Source: Chloroflexota bacterium (GTDB lineage Bacteria; Chloroflexota; Dehalococcoidia; Lucifugimonadales; HRBIN23). From it: a stretch of DNA of 51,197 nucleotides. The notes below the pieces were generated by a model. That model saw only the letters and a list, made by a program, of their open reading frames with translations, was not told the DNA's origin and did no database searches. The stretch lies in the NCBI GenBank assembly GCA_016210325.1, contig JACQUK010000134.1, forward strand, positions 1 through 51,197, given 5' to 3'. The position numbers were made by a program, and so were the translations under genes. Numbering within the stretch: position 1 is the first letter of the stretch; every line of letters begins with the position of its first letter. Positions 15,585 through 24,324 of this stretch are shown piece after piece.

Positions 15585-17207
15585 ATGCGCAGCCAGAAGG
15601 CTTGGCTTCTGCTCATGGGGGTGCTCGGCCTCGTCTTTGTGTTCAGCCTGAGTTGTGCTTCCAGAACACCAACGCCAACCGCCCCTGCTGCCCAACCTAC
15701 CGCCACCACCCCGCGTGCCACGCCCACCCCAACCGCTACAGCGGTCCCCACGGCCAGGCCCACCAGGGTGCTGCGCATCGCTCAGGCGGCTGAGCCAGTC
15801 ACGCTCTTTGCTGGAGCGGACACGGACATCGCCAGCATCCTCTTCCACGCCAACGTGTTCGACTGCCTGGTGGACCGTAAGGCGGACCACAGCATGGGGC
15901 CCGGCCTGGCGACGTCTTGGAAGACTGTGGACCCTACAACGTGGGAGTTCACCCTGCGCCCCGGGCTCAAATGGCACGACGGCAGCCCGGTGGATGCCCA
16001 GTCGGTGGCCGACTACTGGAACTTCCTCCGCACCGACGATGCCAAGACACTGCGCGCCGCTATCCGATTCAAGGGTGTCATTAAAGACGCCCAGCCTGTC
16101 GGCACGGGCACGGTCCGCTTCGTCACTGAGCAATCGGAGCCCATCCTGCCCAACCTGCTTTCGGGCTTCAACTGCGGGGTCGGCAACGCCAAGAGCATCA
16201 AGGCACAGGGGCTCCAGAAGGAACTGGAGAAACCCGTCGGCACCGGCGCCTACCGGGTGGTGGAGTGGAAACGCCAGGTCAACGTGGAGCTGGCCCGGAA
16301 CCCCGACTGGTTCGGGGAGCGCGGCGATGGTGACACGGCCATCATCCGGCCCATACCGGACCAGGGCACTCGCGTGGCCGCCCTGCTGGCTGGCGAGGTG
16401 GACATGATCGTAACGGTGGAGCCGGACTCCATCAAGACCATCCAGGGGAATCCCAACGCCCACGTGACCAGCACCCACATGGTGGACTGGATGATCTACT
16501 ACCCGCACCTCAAGGCCACTGCCCCCATCATCTACCAGTCCAAGGAGTTCCGCCAGGCTGTCAGCATGGCCATTGACCGCGAGGCCATCGCCCGGGACAT
16601 CTTTGGCGGCTACGCGGTCCCTATGCGCGGCGTGTTCCCCAACACGAACCCCTCCTACGATGCCTCCCTGGCATGGCCCTATGACCAGAACAAGGCCAAG
16701 GAGCTTCTGGCGAAGTCTGGCTACGCCGGCCAGGAGATTGTCTTCCAGACCGGCGAGAACATCTTCCAGGGCGACCGGCTCACCACCGAGGCCATCGTCA
16801 ACATGGTCCAGAAGATAGGGGTCAACGCCAAGATCGAGCTGCTGGAGGCGGTGGTGCGGGAGCAGATTGTGCGGGAGAAGACCATGAAGGGGTTCATGAT
16901 CCGTCTTCCCGCCGATTTCGCCTATGACGGCTCTGTGTGGTGGGCCAGCATCAAGCCCGGCGCTGCCATTGACTTCTGGCGCAATGAGCGCGCAGACCAA
17001 CTGATGGGCAAAGACTGCGCCGTGATGTTCGACCTGACAGGGCGCAACGCCTGCTACAAGGAAGCCCAGAAGATCATGTTCGACGAGGTGCCTATCCTCC
17101 AGATCGTCCAGGTGGATTTCGTGGACGCGGTCTCCAGCAATTGGGACTGGAAGCGTCGTCCCAACGAGAAGATTGTCCTGGCTGACTTCAAGTACAAGGG
17201 CAGGTAG
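15585..17207 (+). CDS. ABC-transporter substrate-binding lipoprotein, peptide/nickel family (SBP family 5)
   Basis: The 540-residue protein starts with a lipoprotein signal (basic MRSQK, hydrophobic LLLMGVLGLVFVF, then SLSC with Cys near residue 24) and a Thr/Pro/Ala linker of about 35 residues typical of surface-tethered binding proteins. The body is SBP_bac_5: DCLVDRKADHSMGPGLATSW, the signature WEFTLRPGLKWHDGSPV, FRQAVSMAIDREAIARDIF and YDQNKAKELLAKSGY. Family members bind di- or oligopeptides, opines, nickel or related solutes. GGAGG precedes the ATG by six bases. It heads the cluster, though a small repeat element separates it from the permeases. No matching ATPase genes are in the window. 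Confidence 0.9.
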   Translation: MRSQKAWLLLMGVLGLVFVFSLSCASRTPTPTAPAAQPTATTPRATPTPTATAVPTARPTRVLRIAQAAEPVTLFAGADTDIASILFHANVFDCLVDRKADHSMGPGLATSWKTVDPTTWEFTLRPGLKWHDGSPVDAQSVADYWNFLRTDDAKTLRAAIRFKGVIKDAQPVGTGTVRFVTEQSEPILPNLLSGFNCGVGNAKSIKAQGLQKELEKPVGTGAYRVVEWKRQVNVELARNPDWFGERGDGDTAIIRPIPDQGTRVAALLAGEVDMIVTVEPDSIKTIQGNPNAHVTSTHMVDWMIYYPHLKATAPIIYQSKEFRQAVSMAIDREAIARDIFGGYAVPMRGVFPNTNPSYDASLAWPYDQNKAKELLAKSGYAGQEIVFQTGENIFQGDRLTTEAIVNMVQKIGVNAKIELLEAVVREQIVREKTMKGFMIRLPADFAYDGSVWWASIKPGAAIDFWRNERADQLMGKDCAVMFDLTGRNACYKEAQKIMFDEVPILQIVQVDFVDAVSSNWDWKRRPNEKIVLADFKYKGR

Positions 17208-17252
17208 GACCAGGCAGGCGAGTGAGCAGCCTGCCAACGAGGTGAGAAGGGA

Positions 17253-17383
17253 CTAGGTCCTGTTGACACTGTCCGCTCCCCCTTCGATGGCCTTAGGGTG
17301 AGCGGACCCAACCAGGACCCCGCTCATGGATTCGACAAGCTCACCACGAGCGGGATAAGTGGCAGGATGTCAACAGAACCTAG
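17253..17383. mobile_element. MITE-like element between binding-protein and permease genes
   Basis: Both ends read CTAGG outward, and the terminal inverted repeats TAGGTCCTGTTGACA and TAGGTTCTGTTGACA differ by one base over 15. Two internal hairpins follow: GTCCGCTC...GAGCGGAC and CCCGCTC...GAGCGGG, the latter containing the dispersed CTCACCACGAGC arm. No ORF fits. A related element is at 33240-33418. Confidence 0.75.
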
Positions 17384-17434
17384 CGGGACTGGGGAAGCGC
17401 GGCGGGTGCCGCCACCCAGCGCGAGGGTGAGGGT

Positions 17435-18352
17435 ATGGGCCGCTTTCTGGTCAGGCGGTTCCTGCGCGGCATCCTGGTAGTGCTGGGCGTCTCCACCATT
17501 GTGTTCGGCATCACCCACCTGTCCGGTGACCCGGTCTCGCTGCTGGTGGACCAGGAGTGGACCCACGAGCAGGTGGAGCAGGTACGAAGAGACCTGGGCC
17601 TGGACAAGCCTGTGTACATCCAGTACGTGCGCTACTGGCAGAACGTCCTCCTGGGCGATTGGGGCCAGTCCCTGCGGTACCGCCGGCCAGCGCTGTCCCT
17701 GGTCTGGGAACGGTTCCCGGCCACCGTGGAGCTGGCGGCGGTAACCCTCATCATCGTCGTAGCCCTTTCCATACCGGCGGGGGTCATAGCAGCCGTCAAG
17801 CGAGGAGGGTTCTGGGACCAGGCCATCATGACCCTGGCTATGGTGGGCCAGTCGTGGCCGACCTTCTGGCTGGGCCTGGTGCTGATCCTGGTCTTTGCGG
17901 TGAAGTTCCACTGGCTCCCTACCTCTGGCCGCGGCGGCTTTGACCACCTCATTCTGCCTGCGTTCACCCTGGCCTTCCTGCCCATGGCGATGATGGCCCG
18001 CCTCACCCGCTCGGCCATGCTGGACGTTCTGCGGGCAGACTACATTCGCACGGCCCGCGCCAAGGGGTTGAGGAACAGCACGGTCATTGTGCGTCACGCG
18101 CTCCGGAACGCGGCAATCCCGGTGGTCACCATCCTGGGCATTCAGGTGGGGTCCCTGCTGGCGGGCGCCGTAGTGACCGAGACGGTTTTCGCCTGGCCGG
18201 GAGTCGGCCGCGCCGCGGTGGAGGCCGTCCAGCAGCGGGACTACCCGGTGGTCCAGGCTGTGGTGCTGTTGACCTCGGTAGTCTTTGTCACGGTGAACCT
18301 GGCCGTGGACACTCTGTACGGGGTCCTGGACCCGCGTATCCGCTACGCCTAA
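17435..18352 (+). CDS. dppB: ABC-transporter permease, DppB/OppB type
   Basis: The 305-residue membrane protein has the DppB-like start MGRFLVRRFLRGILVVLGVSTIVFGITHLSGDP, then a periplasmic LGLDKPVYIQYVRYWQNVLLGDWGQSL segment and five or so further hydrophobic helices. The cytoplasmic EAA loop is DYIRTARAKGLRNSTVIVRHAL near residue 205, which contacts the ATPase. The ATG is preceded by GAGGGT. The downstream DppC-like gene starts nine bases after the stop. With the lipoprotein upstream it forms the membrane half of an importer whose ATPases must be encoded elsewhere. Confidence 0.92.
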   Translation: MGRFLVRRFLRGILVVLGVSTIVFGITHLSGDPVSLLVDQEWTHEQVEQVRRDLGLDKPVYIQYVRYWQNVLLGDWGQSLRYRRPALSLVWERFPATVELAAVTLIIVVALSIPAGVIAAVKRGGFWDQAIMTLAMVGQSWPTFWLGLVLILVFAVKFHWLPTSGRGGFDHLILPAFTLAFLPMAMMARLTRSAMLDVLRADYIRTARAKGLRNSTVIVRHALRNAAIPVVTILGIQVGSLLAGAVVTETVFAWPGVGRAAVEAVQQRDYPVVQAVVLLTSVVFVTVNLAVDTLYGVLDPRIRYA

Positions 18353-18361
18353 GGGGATGGG

Positions 18362-19297
18362 ATGGGCACCCCGACGGGAAACAGCATGCAGGTCAGTGCC
18401 TCCCTGGGCCAGATGGTGGACACCGCCAGGCGGCGGGAATGGCTGCGGAGGACGCTCAGACGCCTGAAGCTGCCCATCACCGGCTGGGTCAGCCTCCTCA
18501 TCCTGGTTGTCCTGGTCCTGGCTGCCATTCTAGCGCCGTTCATCTCGCCCTACGACCCCCTGGAGCAGTCCCTGGCCGACCGTTTGAGCCCCCCGTTGAC
18601 CCGCACCGCTGACGGCCTGTTCTTCCCCCTGGGCACAGACCGCCTTGGAAGGGATTTCCTGAGCCGCATGTTCTATGGCGCCCGCATTTCTCTCAGCCTG
18701 GCTTTTGCTGTCGTAGTGGGTGGGACACTGGTGGGCGTAGCAGTTGGCCTGGTTTCCGGGTTCTTCGGAAAGACGGTGGACCAGGCCCTGATGACCATCG
18801 TGGACATCCAGCTCAGCATCCCCAGCATCCTGCTGGCGATTGCCCTGCTGGCGGTGTTGGGGTCCAGCATCCCAACCCTGCTGGTCGTCCTCATCATCAG
18901 CCGGTGGATTGCCCATGCCCGCGCAGTGCGGGGACAGGTCATGTCCCTCAAGGAGAAGGAGTACATCGAGGCGGCCAGGGCCGTTGGGGCCTCCAATGCG
19001 CGGATTGTGCTGCGCCACCTGCTGCCCAACACCATGTCCATTGTGCTGGTGCTGGCGACCCTCCAGTTCGCCGATGTCATTGTGCTGGAGGCCAGCCTGA
19101 GCTTTCTGGGCCTGGGGGTCCAGCCGCCGACCCCTAGCTGGGGCGGTGAGCTGCAACAGGGGCGGGCCTTCATGCAGACCGCCTGGTGGCTTAGCACCTT
19201 CCCCGGCATTGCCCTGATGCTGGTGACGCTGAGCATGAACCGCCTGGGAGACTGGCTTCGTGATGTTCTCGACCCAGCCCTGCGCGGGTCGCTATAG
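18362..19297 (+). CDS. dppC: ABC-transporter permease, DppC/OppC type
   Basis: This 311-residue partner permease has an N-terminal cytoplasmic extension, one early helix (WVSLLILVVLVLAAILAPFISPYDP), the DppC-typical FPLGTDRLGRDFLSRMFYGARISL stretch near residue 85, and an EAA loop KEYIEAARAVGASNARIVLRHLLPN near residue 200. The C-terminus shows LSFLGLGVQPPTPSWG, a strong family motif. It should pair with the upstream DppB-like protein. The first ureohydrolase gene follows after 35 bases, supporting a shared transcript and a link between import and hydrolysis. Confidence 0.92.
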   Translation: MGTPTGNSMQVSASLGQMVDTARRREWLRRTLRRLKLPITGWVSLLILVVLVLAAILAPFISPYDPLEQSLADRLSPPLTRTADGLFFPLGTDRLGRDFLSRMFYGARISLSLAFAVVVGGTLVGVAVGLVSGFFGKTVDQALMTIVDIQLSIPSILLAIALLAVLGSSIPTLLVVLIISRWIAHARAVRGQVMSLKEKEYIEAARAVGASNARIVLRHLLPNTMSIVLVLATLQFADVIVLEASLSFLGLGVQPPTPSWGGELQQGRAFMQTAWWLSTFPGIALMLVTLSMNRLGDWLRDVLDPALRGSL

Positions 19298-19332
19298 AGA
19301 CAGCTCTTTGACCTGAGCAAAAAGGAGGACGA

Positions 19333-20313
19333 GTGAGTCAGCGCATTGAGAAGCTGTTGCCGCCGCAACTGGTCCAGAGCCGGGGGGAAACCCGCGACTA
19401 CAACATGATGAGCACCTGGATCAGGCCCTGGGACTACCAGGAGGAACTGGACGTCGGCATTATCGGACTGCCCCAGACCCTCTCTCACGGCTTTCAGGGG
19501 ACCTTCATGGGCCCCAACGCGGTCCGGGAGACCTTTGCCACCTTTGGCACGCGCAGTTTCGACTTTGATGTTGACGTGGCGGACCTGAAGGTCCGGGACG
19601 TCGGCGACGTGAAGCTGCACCCCACCAGTGTGGTGGAGACCCATGCCAACTTCGAGAGCGCCCTGGCCGATGTCTATAAGCAGCGCCCCAACTTCATCCC
19701 TATCCTCCTGGGCGGCCACCATGCGGTGGCTGCGCCATCGGTGCGCGGGTTCAAGAAGGGGCACGGTGGATTCAAAGTGGGCCTCATTGACTTCGACGCC
19801 CACAACGACCTGCGGGACCCGACCTACGAGGGACCCAGCGGCGGCACGCCCTTCCGCCAGCTCATTGACCAGGGGTACGTTGATGGCCGCAATGCTGTCC
19901 AGGTGGGGCTGCACGGGTTCCTGAGCTCCTCGGTGCTCAAGGAGTACGCTGACAAGCGCGGCCTGCGCATGGTCTCGGCGCGGGAGGTACGGGCCCGCGG
20001 CATCATCAAAGTCGTGGAGGAGGCGATAGCCCAGGCCTCGGACGGGACGGATGCCATCTACATCTCCTTTGACATGGATGCCATTGAGGCGGCGCTGGCC
20101 CCAGGGACAGTTGCCCACACGCCTGGCGGACTCATGCTGGGCGACGTCTTCGAAGCCCTCCACCTTCTGGGTCAGACGCCCAAGGTGATGGCTATGGACA
20201 TCGTGGAGATGGACCCCCTGCGCGACCTGCGCGGCATGACCCCCAGGGTGGGCTGCATGATGCTGATGTCCTTCCTGGCAGGGCTCCACCAGCGCAAGAA
20301 GCTGTACCGGTAA
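19333..20313 (+). CDS. Ureohydrolase paralogue A1 (agmatinase/arginase fold), metal site complete
   Basis: This 326-residue protein starts at GTG 19333, with AGGAGG just upstream. Its metal motifs are GGHH (127-130), DAHND (155-159), FDMD (247-249) and a downstream glutamate in VEMDP (about 292), so all six dimanganese ligands of the arginase/agmatinase family are present. Two departures stand out. The usual SHGTPF histidine that faces the substrate is glycine (SGGTPF, about 170), and the DP after the DxD motif is EA. It therefore probably hydrolyses a C-N bond but need not be a classic agmatinase. It is closely related to A3 (28504) and more distantly to A2, which follows ten bases later. 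Confidence 0.82.
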   Translation: MSQRIEKLLPPQLVQSRGETRDYNMMSTWIRPWDYQEELDVGIIGLPQTLSHGFQGTFMGPNAVRETFATFGTRSFDFDVDVADLKVRDVGDVKLHPTSVVETHANFESALADVYKQRPNFIPILLGGHHAVAAPSVRGFKKGHGGFKVGLIDFDAHNDLRDPTYEGPSGGTPFRQLIDQGYVDGRNAVQVGLHGFLSSSVLKEYADKRGLRMVSAREVRARGIIKVVEEAIAQASDGTDAIYISFDMDAIEAALAPGTVAHTPGGLMLGDVFEALHLLGQTPKVMAMDIVEMDPLRDLRGMTPRVGCMMLMSFLAGLHQRKKLYR

Positions 20314-20323
20314 GGAGGGAGCG

Positions 20324-21298
20324 GTGACTACCAAGACCATCGAGTTCCTGGGCCCACCGCAGATCATCCGCCTGAACCAACTGGAGGGGCAGAAGGAGCG
20401 CCGGGTCAGCAACTGGATCACGGCCTGGGACTTCAGCGAGGCCATTGACGTGGGCATCGTGGGGGTCCCGCTGTCCAAGGCGGGGCACCTGCCCGCCGGA
20501 GTTGACTCCACCCCCAACGCCATTCGCAAGGCCTTCATCTACTTCACCACCTACGACCCGGACCTGGGGGTAGACATCCAGTCGCTAAAGGTCCGCTACG
20601 TGGGGGACGTCCGACTCCACGCCACGGACCTCGTGGAGAACAACCGGCGCATTGAGCAGGCCATGAAAGAGGTCTTTGGCCTCACGGGCAGGGTAGTGAC
20701 GGTCATCATGGGCGGCGATGGCTCCATCACCGCGCCGGTGGTCAGGGGGATGGCCGCCGCCACCAAGCAGAAGATCGGCCTGGTGTGGTTCGACTCCCGG
20801 GCCGACAGCCGCGACGTGGCCGAGGGCGGGCAAAGCGACGTGACCCCTCTGCGCAACATCCTGGAGGCCGGCGTCGTGCAGGGGAGCAGCACCGCCGTGG
20901 TGGGTCTCCACGGGTTCGCCAGCTCAATGGAAGAGCACGGGTGGGCGGCGGGCCAGGGCGTCACGCTGATTACCGCACGGCAGGCCCGCAAAGAGGGCAT
21001 CGCCAACGTCACTCAACGGGCACTGGAAGTGGCCTCCAAGGGCACCGACGCGGTGTACGTCAGCGTGGATGGCACCGTGCTGGACATGTCCTCCAGCGCC
21101 TCTCACCTGGCAACGGTGCCGGGGGGGCTGTCCTGGCTGGAGGTGCAGGAAGCACTGTTCCTGCTGGGACAGGGCACCAGGGTCAAGGCCCTGGACATCA
21201 CCGCAATAGACACCTATGACGACATCAAGGAGGTTGTTGCCAGGACCAGCGCCGGACTGCTGCTGGCCTTCCTGGCGGGAGTCAAGCTTCGCAAATAG
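20324..21298 (+). CDS. Ureohydrolase paralogue A2, metal ligands lost (probable pseudoenzyme)
   Basis: The 324-residue product shares the A-type framework: VSNWITAWDFSEAIDVGIVGVP, LKVRYVGDVRLHATD, and GLHGFASS in the same places as A1. The catalytic positions have changed: GGDG instead of GGxH, DSRAD instead of DxHxD, and VDGT instead of DxD. The downstream glutamate is alanine (ITAIDTY). At least three of six ligands are gone, so metal-dependent hydrolysis is not expected. The frame is intact, the length matches the family and the Shine-Dalgarno (AAGGAGG) is strong, arguing for selection as a structural or regulatory partner. The start is GTG. It lies between A1 and the class IV aminotransferase. 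Confidence 0.8.
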   Translation: MTTKTIEFLGPPQIIRLNQLEGQKERRVSNWITAWDFSEAIDVGIVGVPLSKAGHLPAGVDSTPNAIRKAFIYFTTYDPDLGVDIQSLKVRYVGDVRLHATDLVENNRRIEQAMKEVFGLTGRVVTVIMGGDGSITAPVVRGMAAATKQKIGLVWFDSRADSRDVAEGGQSDVTPLRNILEAGVVQGSSTAVVGLHGFASSMEEHGWAAGQGVTLITARQARKEGIANVTQRALEVASKGTDAVYVSVDGTVLDMSSSASHLATVPGGLSWLEVQEALFLLGQGTRVKALDITAIDTYDDIKEVVARTSAGLLLAFLAGVKLRK

Positions 21299-21331
21299 GG
21301 TGGCCACGGAAGCCACGATGAGGAGGATACT

Positions 21332-22255
21332 ATGGCAGCGCCGGCAGGGGAGCGAGTTGTTTACCTGAATGGCAAGTTTGTCCCCGAGAGCCAGGCGACG
21401 GTCTCGATCTCTGACCACGGGTTCACCCACGGCGACGCCGCCTTCGACACCATGCGGACCTTCAAAGGCAAGGTTTTCAAGCTCAAGGAGCATGTGGAGC
21501 GACTATACCGCTCGTGCAAGTACGCCGGCATAGACCCCGGTATCTCCCAGGGGGAGATGTCACGTCTGACGGACGAGGTGGTGGAGCGCAACAAGCACCT
21601 GCTGGGCCCCAGCGACGACTTCTGGGTGACCCAGCGAGTCACGCGCGGGGTCCCCTCGGCGCGGCCCGGCGAGAAGGAGCAGCCCACCATCATCATCCTG
21701 TGCCGGCCACTGCCGTGGGAGCGGGCCAAGTTCTACCAGACGGGTATCAGCATGAGGACTTCGCCCATCCGCCGAACACCCCCACAGTACCTGGACCCCC
21801 GGGCCAAGCTCCAGAACTACCTGAACCAGGTGATGGCCGAGATGCTGGCCAAGCAGGGAGACCCGGACGTCTGGAGCCTGCTGCTGGATGAGAACGGCAA
21901 TGTGGCCGAAGGCTCCGGCTACAACTTCTTCATCGTGCGGGATGGGAGGGTCATCACCTCCCACGAGCGCTACGTCCTGGGGGGCATCAGCCGCCAGACA
22001 ACGATGGAGATCTGCCAGGAACTGAACATCCCGGCCGCAGAGATGGACTTCAACCTCTACGATGTGTATACCGCTGACGAGGCGTTCATCACCGCCACCA
22101 GCGTCTGCCTGCTGCCGGTGCGCTCCGTTGACACCCGGACCATTGGGGATGGGGCCATCCCCGGCTCCATCACAGGGCGTATTCTCGGCACGTGGAGCGG
22201 GATGGTGGGCGTGGACATCGCGGGACAGTACCTGGCCCACATCAAGAGCGCCTGA
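21332..22255 (+). CDS. ilvE: Class IV PLP aminotransferase (branched-chain/D-amino-acid type)
   Basis: The 307-residue protein has fold-type IV features: VYLNGKFVPESQATVSISDHGFTHGDAAFDTMR at the N-terminus, the PLP-lysine in LDPRAKLQNYLNQ (about residue 155), and VAEGSGYNFFIVRDG near 190, followed by GGISRQTTMEICQEL. Enzymes of this class act on branched-chain amino acids, D-amino acids or aminodeoxychorismate. The fused EGSGYN and ALxTMR-like start favour a BCAT-like enzyme, but location within the ureohydrolase cluster suggests a dedicated amino-donor or acceptor. GAGGAGG precedes the ATG. ilvE is a family label, not a proven function. Confidence 0.82.
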   Translation: MAAPAGERVVYLNGKFVPESQATVSISDHGFTHGDAAFDTMRTFKGKVFKLKEHVERLYRSCKYAGIDPGISQGEMSRLTDEVVERNKHLLGPSDDFWVTQRVTRGVPSARPGEKEQPTIIILCRPLPWERAKFYQTGISMRTSPIRRTPPQYLDPRAKLQNYLNQVMAEMLAKQGDPDVWSLLLDENGNVAEGSGYNFFIVRDGRVITSHERYVLGGISRQTTMEICQELNIPAAEMDFNLYDVYTADEAFITATSVCLLPVRSVDTRTIGDGAIPGSITGRILGTWSGMVGVDIAGQYLAHIKSA

Positions 22256-22277
22256 GGAAGGGCGTCCGGAGGTGCCT

Positions 22278-23258
22278 GTGTACACGCGGGAGCTATTGCC
22301 GTCCTTCGCAGGGGTATCGAGCTTTCTGCGGGCACCGTGGGGCACGGCCCGCCAGGTCCGGCCCGGGGCCGTGGCGGTGCTCGGTGCTCCCCATGACGCC
22401 ACCTCCAGCGCACGTCAGGGTGCCCGCTACGGCCCCAAAGCTATCAGAGAGGCCTCCGCCGATTTCGTCTACGACCTCCAGGCCTCGGAGACCCATACCT
22501 TGGTGGACATCGAGACGGGAAAGCAGCTCCGGCTCCCGACTGGTGGCAAGGTAGTAGACCTTGGTGATGCGCCCCTTTACCCCCTCAGCCTGGCCCGCAG
22601 CATGGCATCGCTGCGGAACATCGCGGCCCAAGTGGTCCACCGCGGCGCCTTCCTGGTGGCCCTTGGCGGCGACGCCTTCATCACCTACCCGCTGCTCCAG
22701 GGTGTGGCCCGTGCCCTGGGGCAGGGCGCCGCGCTGGGGTACATCCAGGTGTCCAGCCAGTTTAACCTGGCCGACGCCGACGCGGCCTGGGGCAAGAACT
22801 GGCACGGCGCCACGGCCCGCCGGCTCCTGGAACTGGACCTGGTGAAGCCCCAGAACATGGCCTTCCTCGGCGTCTCCGGCTACGCCCTGGCAGAGGAGTG
22901 GGAGCTGGCCCAAGCTAAAGGGATGAAGGTGGTCACCGTGGAGGCGGTGGGCAAGCTGGGGGCCACACGGGCGGCAGAGGAGGCAGTGGCGGCAGCCGGC
23001 GCCGGGTGCGGGGCCATCTACCTGAGCGTGGACATCGGGGCGGTAGATACCGGCTACGCCCCTGGCCGAGGCGAGGTGGTCATCGGTGGCATGACGCCCC
23101 GAGAGCTGTTGGAGACCATGCGTGCTCTTTCCAAAGTCACCACTCTCCGGGCCATGGACATGGTGGAGGTGGCGCCCACGGTGGACCCCAGCGGCCGTGC
23201 TCAGCGGCTGGCGGCGGAAGCGGTCATCGAGCTCATCAGCCCCAGAGCGCTGGCCTGA
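22278..23258 (+). CDS. Ureohydrolase paralogue B1, metal ligands lost (probable pseudoenzyme)
   Basis: I start this at GTG 22278, where GGAGG lies five bases upstream, giving 326 residues; the tracked start at 22062 overlaps the aminotransferase and is wrong. It is B-type, beginning TRELLPSFAGVSSFLRAP like B2 and B4. GGxH is GGDA, the DxHxD strand is SSQFN (Asp to Ser, His to Gln, Asp to Asn), and DxD is DIG. The glutamate (MVEVAP) and a His-Gly like the family's substrate-side HG (NWHGAT) remain. Losing five of six ligands rules out the standard dimanganese mechanism. The open frame and normal length suggest a retained non-catalytic role, perhaps within a mixed oligomer. Confidence 0.78.
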   Translation: MYTRELLPSFAGVSSFLRAPWGTARQVRPGAVAVLGAPHDATSSARQGARYGPKAIREASADFVYDLQASETHTLVDIETGKQLRLPTGGKVVDLGDAPLYPLSLARSMASLRNIAAQVVHRGAFLVALGGDAFITYPLLQGVARALGQGAALGYIQVSSQFNLADADAAWGKNWHGATARRLLELDLVKPQNMAFLGVSGYALAEEWELAQAKGMKVVTVEAVGKLGATRAAEEAVAAAGAGCGAIYLSVDIGAVDTGYAPGRGEVVIGGMTPRELLETMRALSKVTTLRAMDMVEVAPTVDPSGRAQRLAAEAVIELISPRALA

Positions 23259-23282
23259 GGCTGAGGCGTGGGAGGCTGAAGC

Positions 23283-24299
23283 ATGCCTCTGAACAAGGAC
23301 CCCCTGCCCATGTTCGCCGGCATCCTCACCTTCTTGCGGGTGCCCCACGGGGACCTCGAGGACCTGCAAGAGGGGATGATAGCCATCGCAGGGGTCACCT
23401 ACGACCTCTCCAACACCGCCCGCATCGGCTCCCGCTTCGGCCCGCGAAACATGCGGGAGACCTCCACCTTCTATGCGGGCAGCATCGAGACCGGCAGCGA
23501 GGTCATCGAGGTCACCACCAAGGAGGTGGTGCGCTACAATCCGAAGCCCCGGATGCTGGACCTGGGCGACCTCAACGTGTACCCCGTGGACTGGCCCAAG
23601 ACCGAGGCATCCCTCCGGCGGGCCATGCGCGAGATCACGCGACGGGGCGCCTTCCCCGTCATCCTGGGGGGCGATAACTTCATCACCACCGCCCTGATTC
23701 AAGGCTACAAGGATGCGGTGGTAGCAAAAGGTGGCCGGAGGGTGGGGTACATCCAGCTTTCCCGCAATCTTGACTTGGGGAAAGAGGACCCTGTGTGGGG
23801 CAACGTGTGGCGGGGCGCCACTGCTCGCCAAATTATCGAGATGGGTGCTGTGGACCCCCGCAACATGGTCTGGGTCGGGCCTCACGGCTACGTGCGGGCC
23901 GAGGAGTGGGTCTACGCGCAGGAGCTGAACGCACGGGTGTTTACCCTGAAGGACATCCGCAAACAGGGCATCCTGCCGGTGATGCGCCAGGCTGTAGACA
24001 TCGCGGGTGCAGGCTGCGATGGCATCTACGTGAGCGTTGACCTGGACGTAGTGGACGGCTGCTACACCGCCGGCACCGCGGTCCCGAACCTGGACGGGGT
24101 CCGCGATGTGGAGCTGGTGGACGCCATGGACGTGCTGTGGGATGCCAAGGTTGGCGCAGTGGGGGTGGTGGGGGTGAACCCAACGGTGGAGTTCGTGTAC
24201 CACACCAGTCAGCGCATCGCGGTCACCGCCATTCTGCGGCTCATTGCCCCGCGGATTGCTGCGGTCTCGCCCACGCCTTCCGTTCCAGCCCGAACCTAG
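23283..24299 (+). CDS. Ureohydrolase paralogue B2, metal site degraded
   Basis: The 338-residue protein opens MPLNKDPLPMFAGILTFLRVP, almost the same as B4 (29528), and shares LDLGDLNVYPVDWPKTEA with it. GGxH is GGDN and the DxHxD strand is SRNLD, so the first two metal ligands of that strand and the motif-1 histidine are gone. DLD in SVDLDVVDG is intact, but the downstream glutamate is glycine (GVNPTVE). Binding of a dinuclear centre is unlikely. A proline/threonine-rich tail (SPTPSVPART) extends beyond the fold. The gene has GGGAGG upstream and is packed 24 bases after B1 and 25 before B3, which carries a complete site. Confidence 0.8.
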   Translation: MPLNKDPLPMFAGILTFLRVPHGDLEDLQEGMIAIAGVTYDLSNTARIGSRFGPRNMRETSTFYAGSIETGSEVIEVTTKEVVRYNPKPRMLDLGDLNVYPVDWPKTEASLRRAMREITRRGAFPVILGGDNFITTALIQGYKDAVVAKGGRRVGYIQLSRNLDLGKEDPVWGNVWRGATARQIIEMGAVDPRNMVWVGPHGYVRAEEWVYAQELNARVFTLKDIRKQGILPVMRQAVDIAGAGCDGIYVSVDLDVVDGCYTAGTAVPNLDGVRDVELVDAMDVLWDAKVGAVGVVGVNPTVEFVYHTSQRIAVTAILRLIAPRIAAVSPTPSVPART

Positions 24300-24324
24300 A
24301 ACAGCCGAGAAAGGGGGCTGACCC

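Noticed and set aside
15462-17237. 591-residue minus-strand ORF
   Set aside because: Shadow of the substrate-binding protein.
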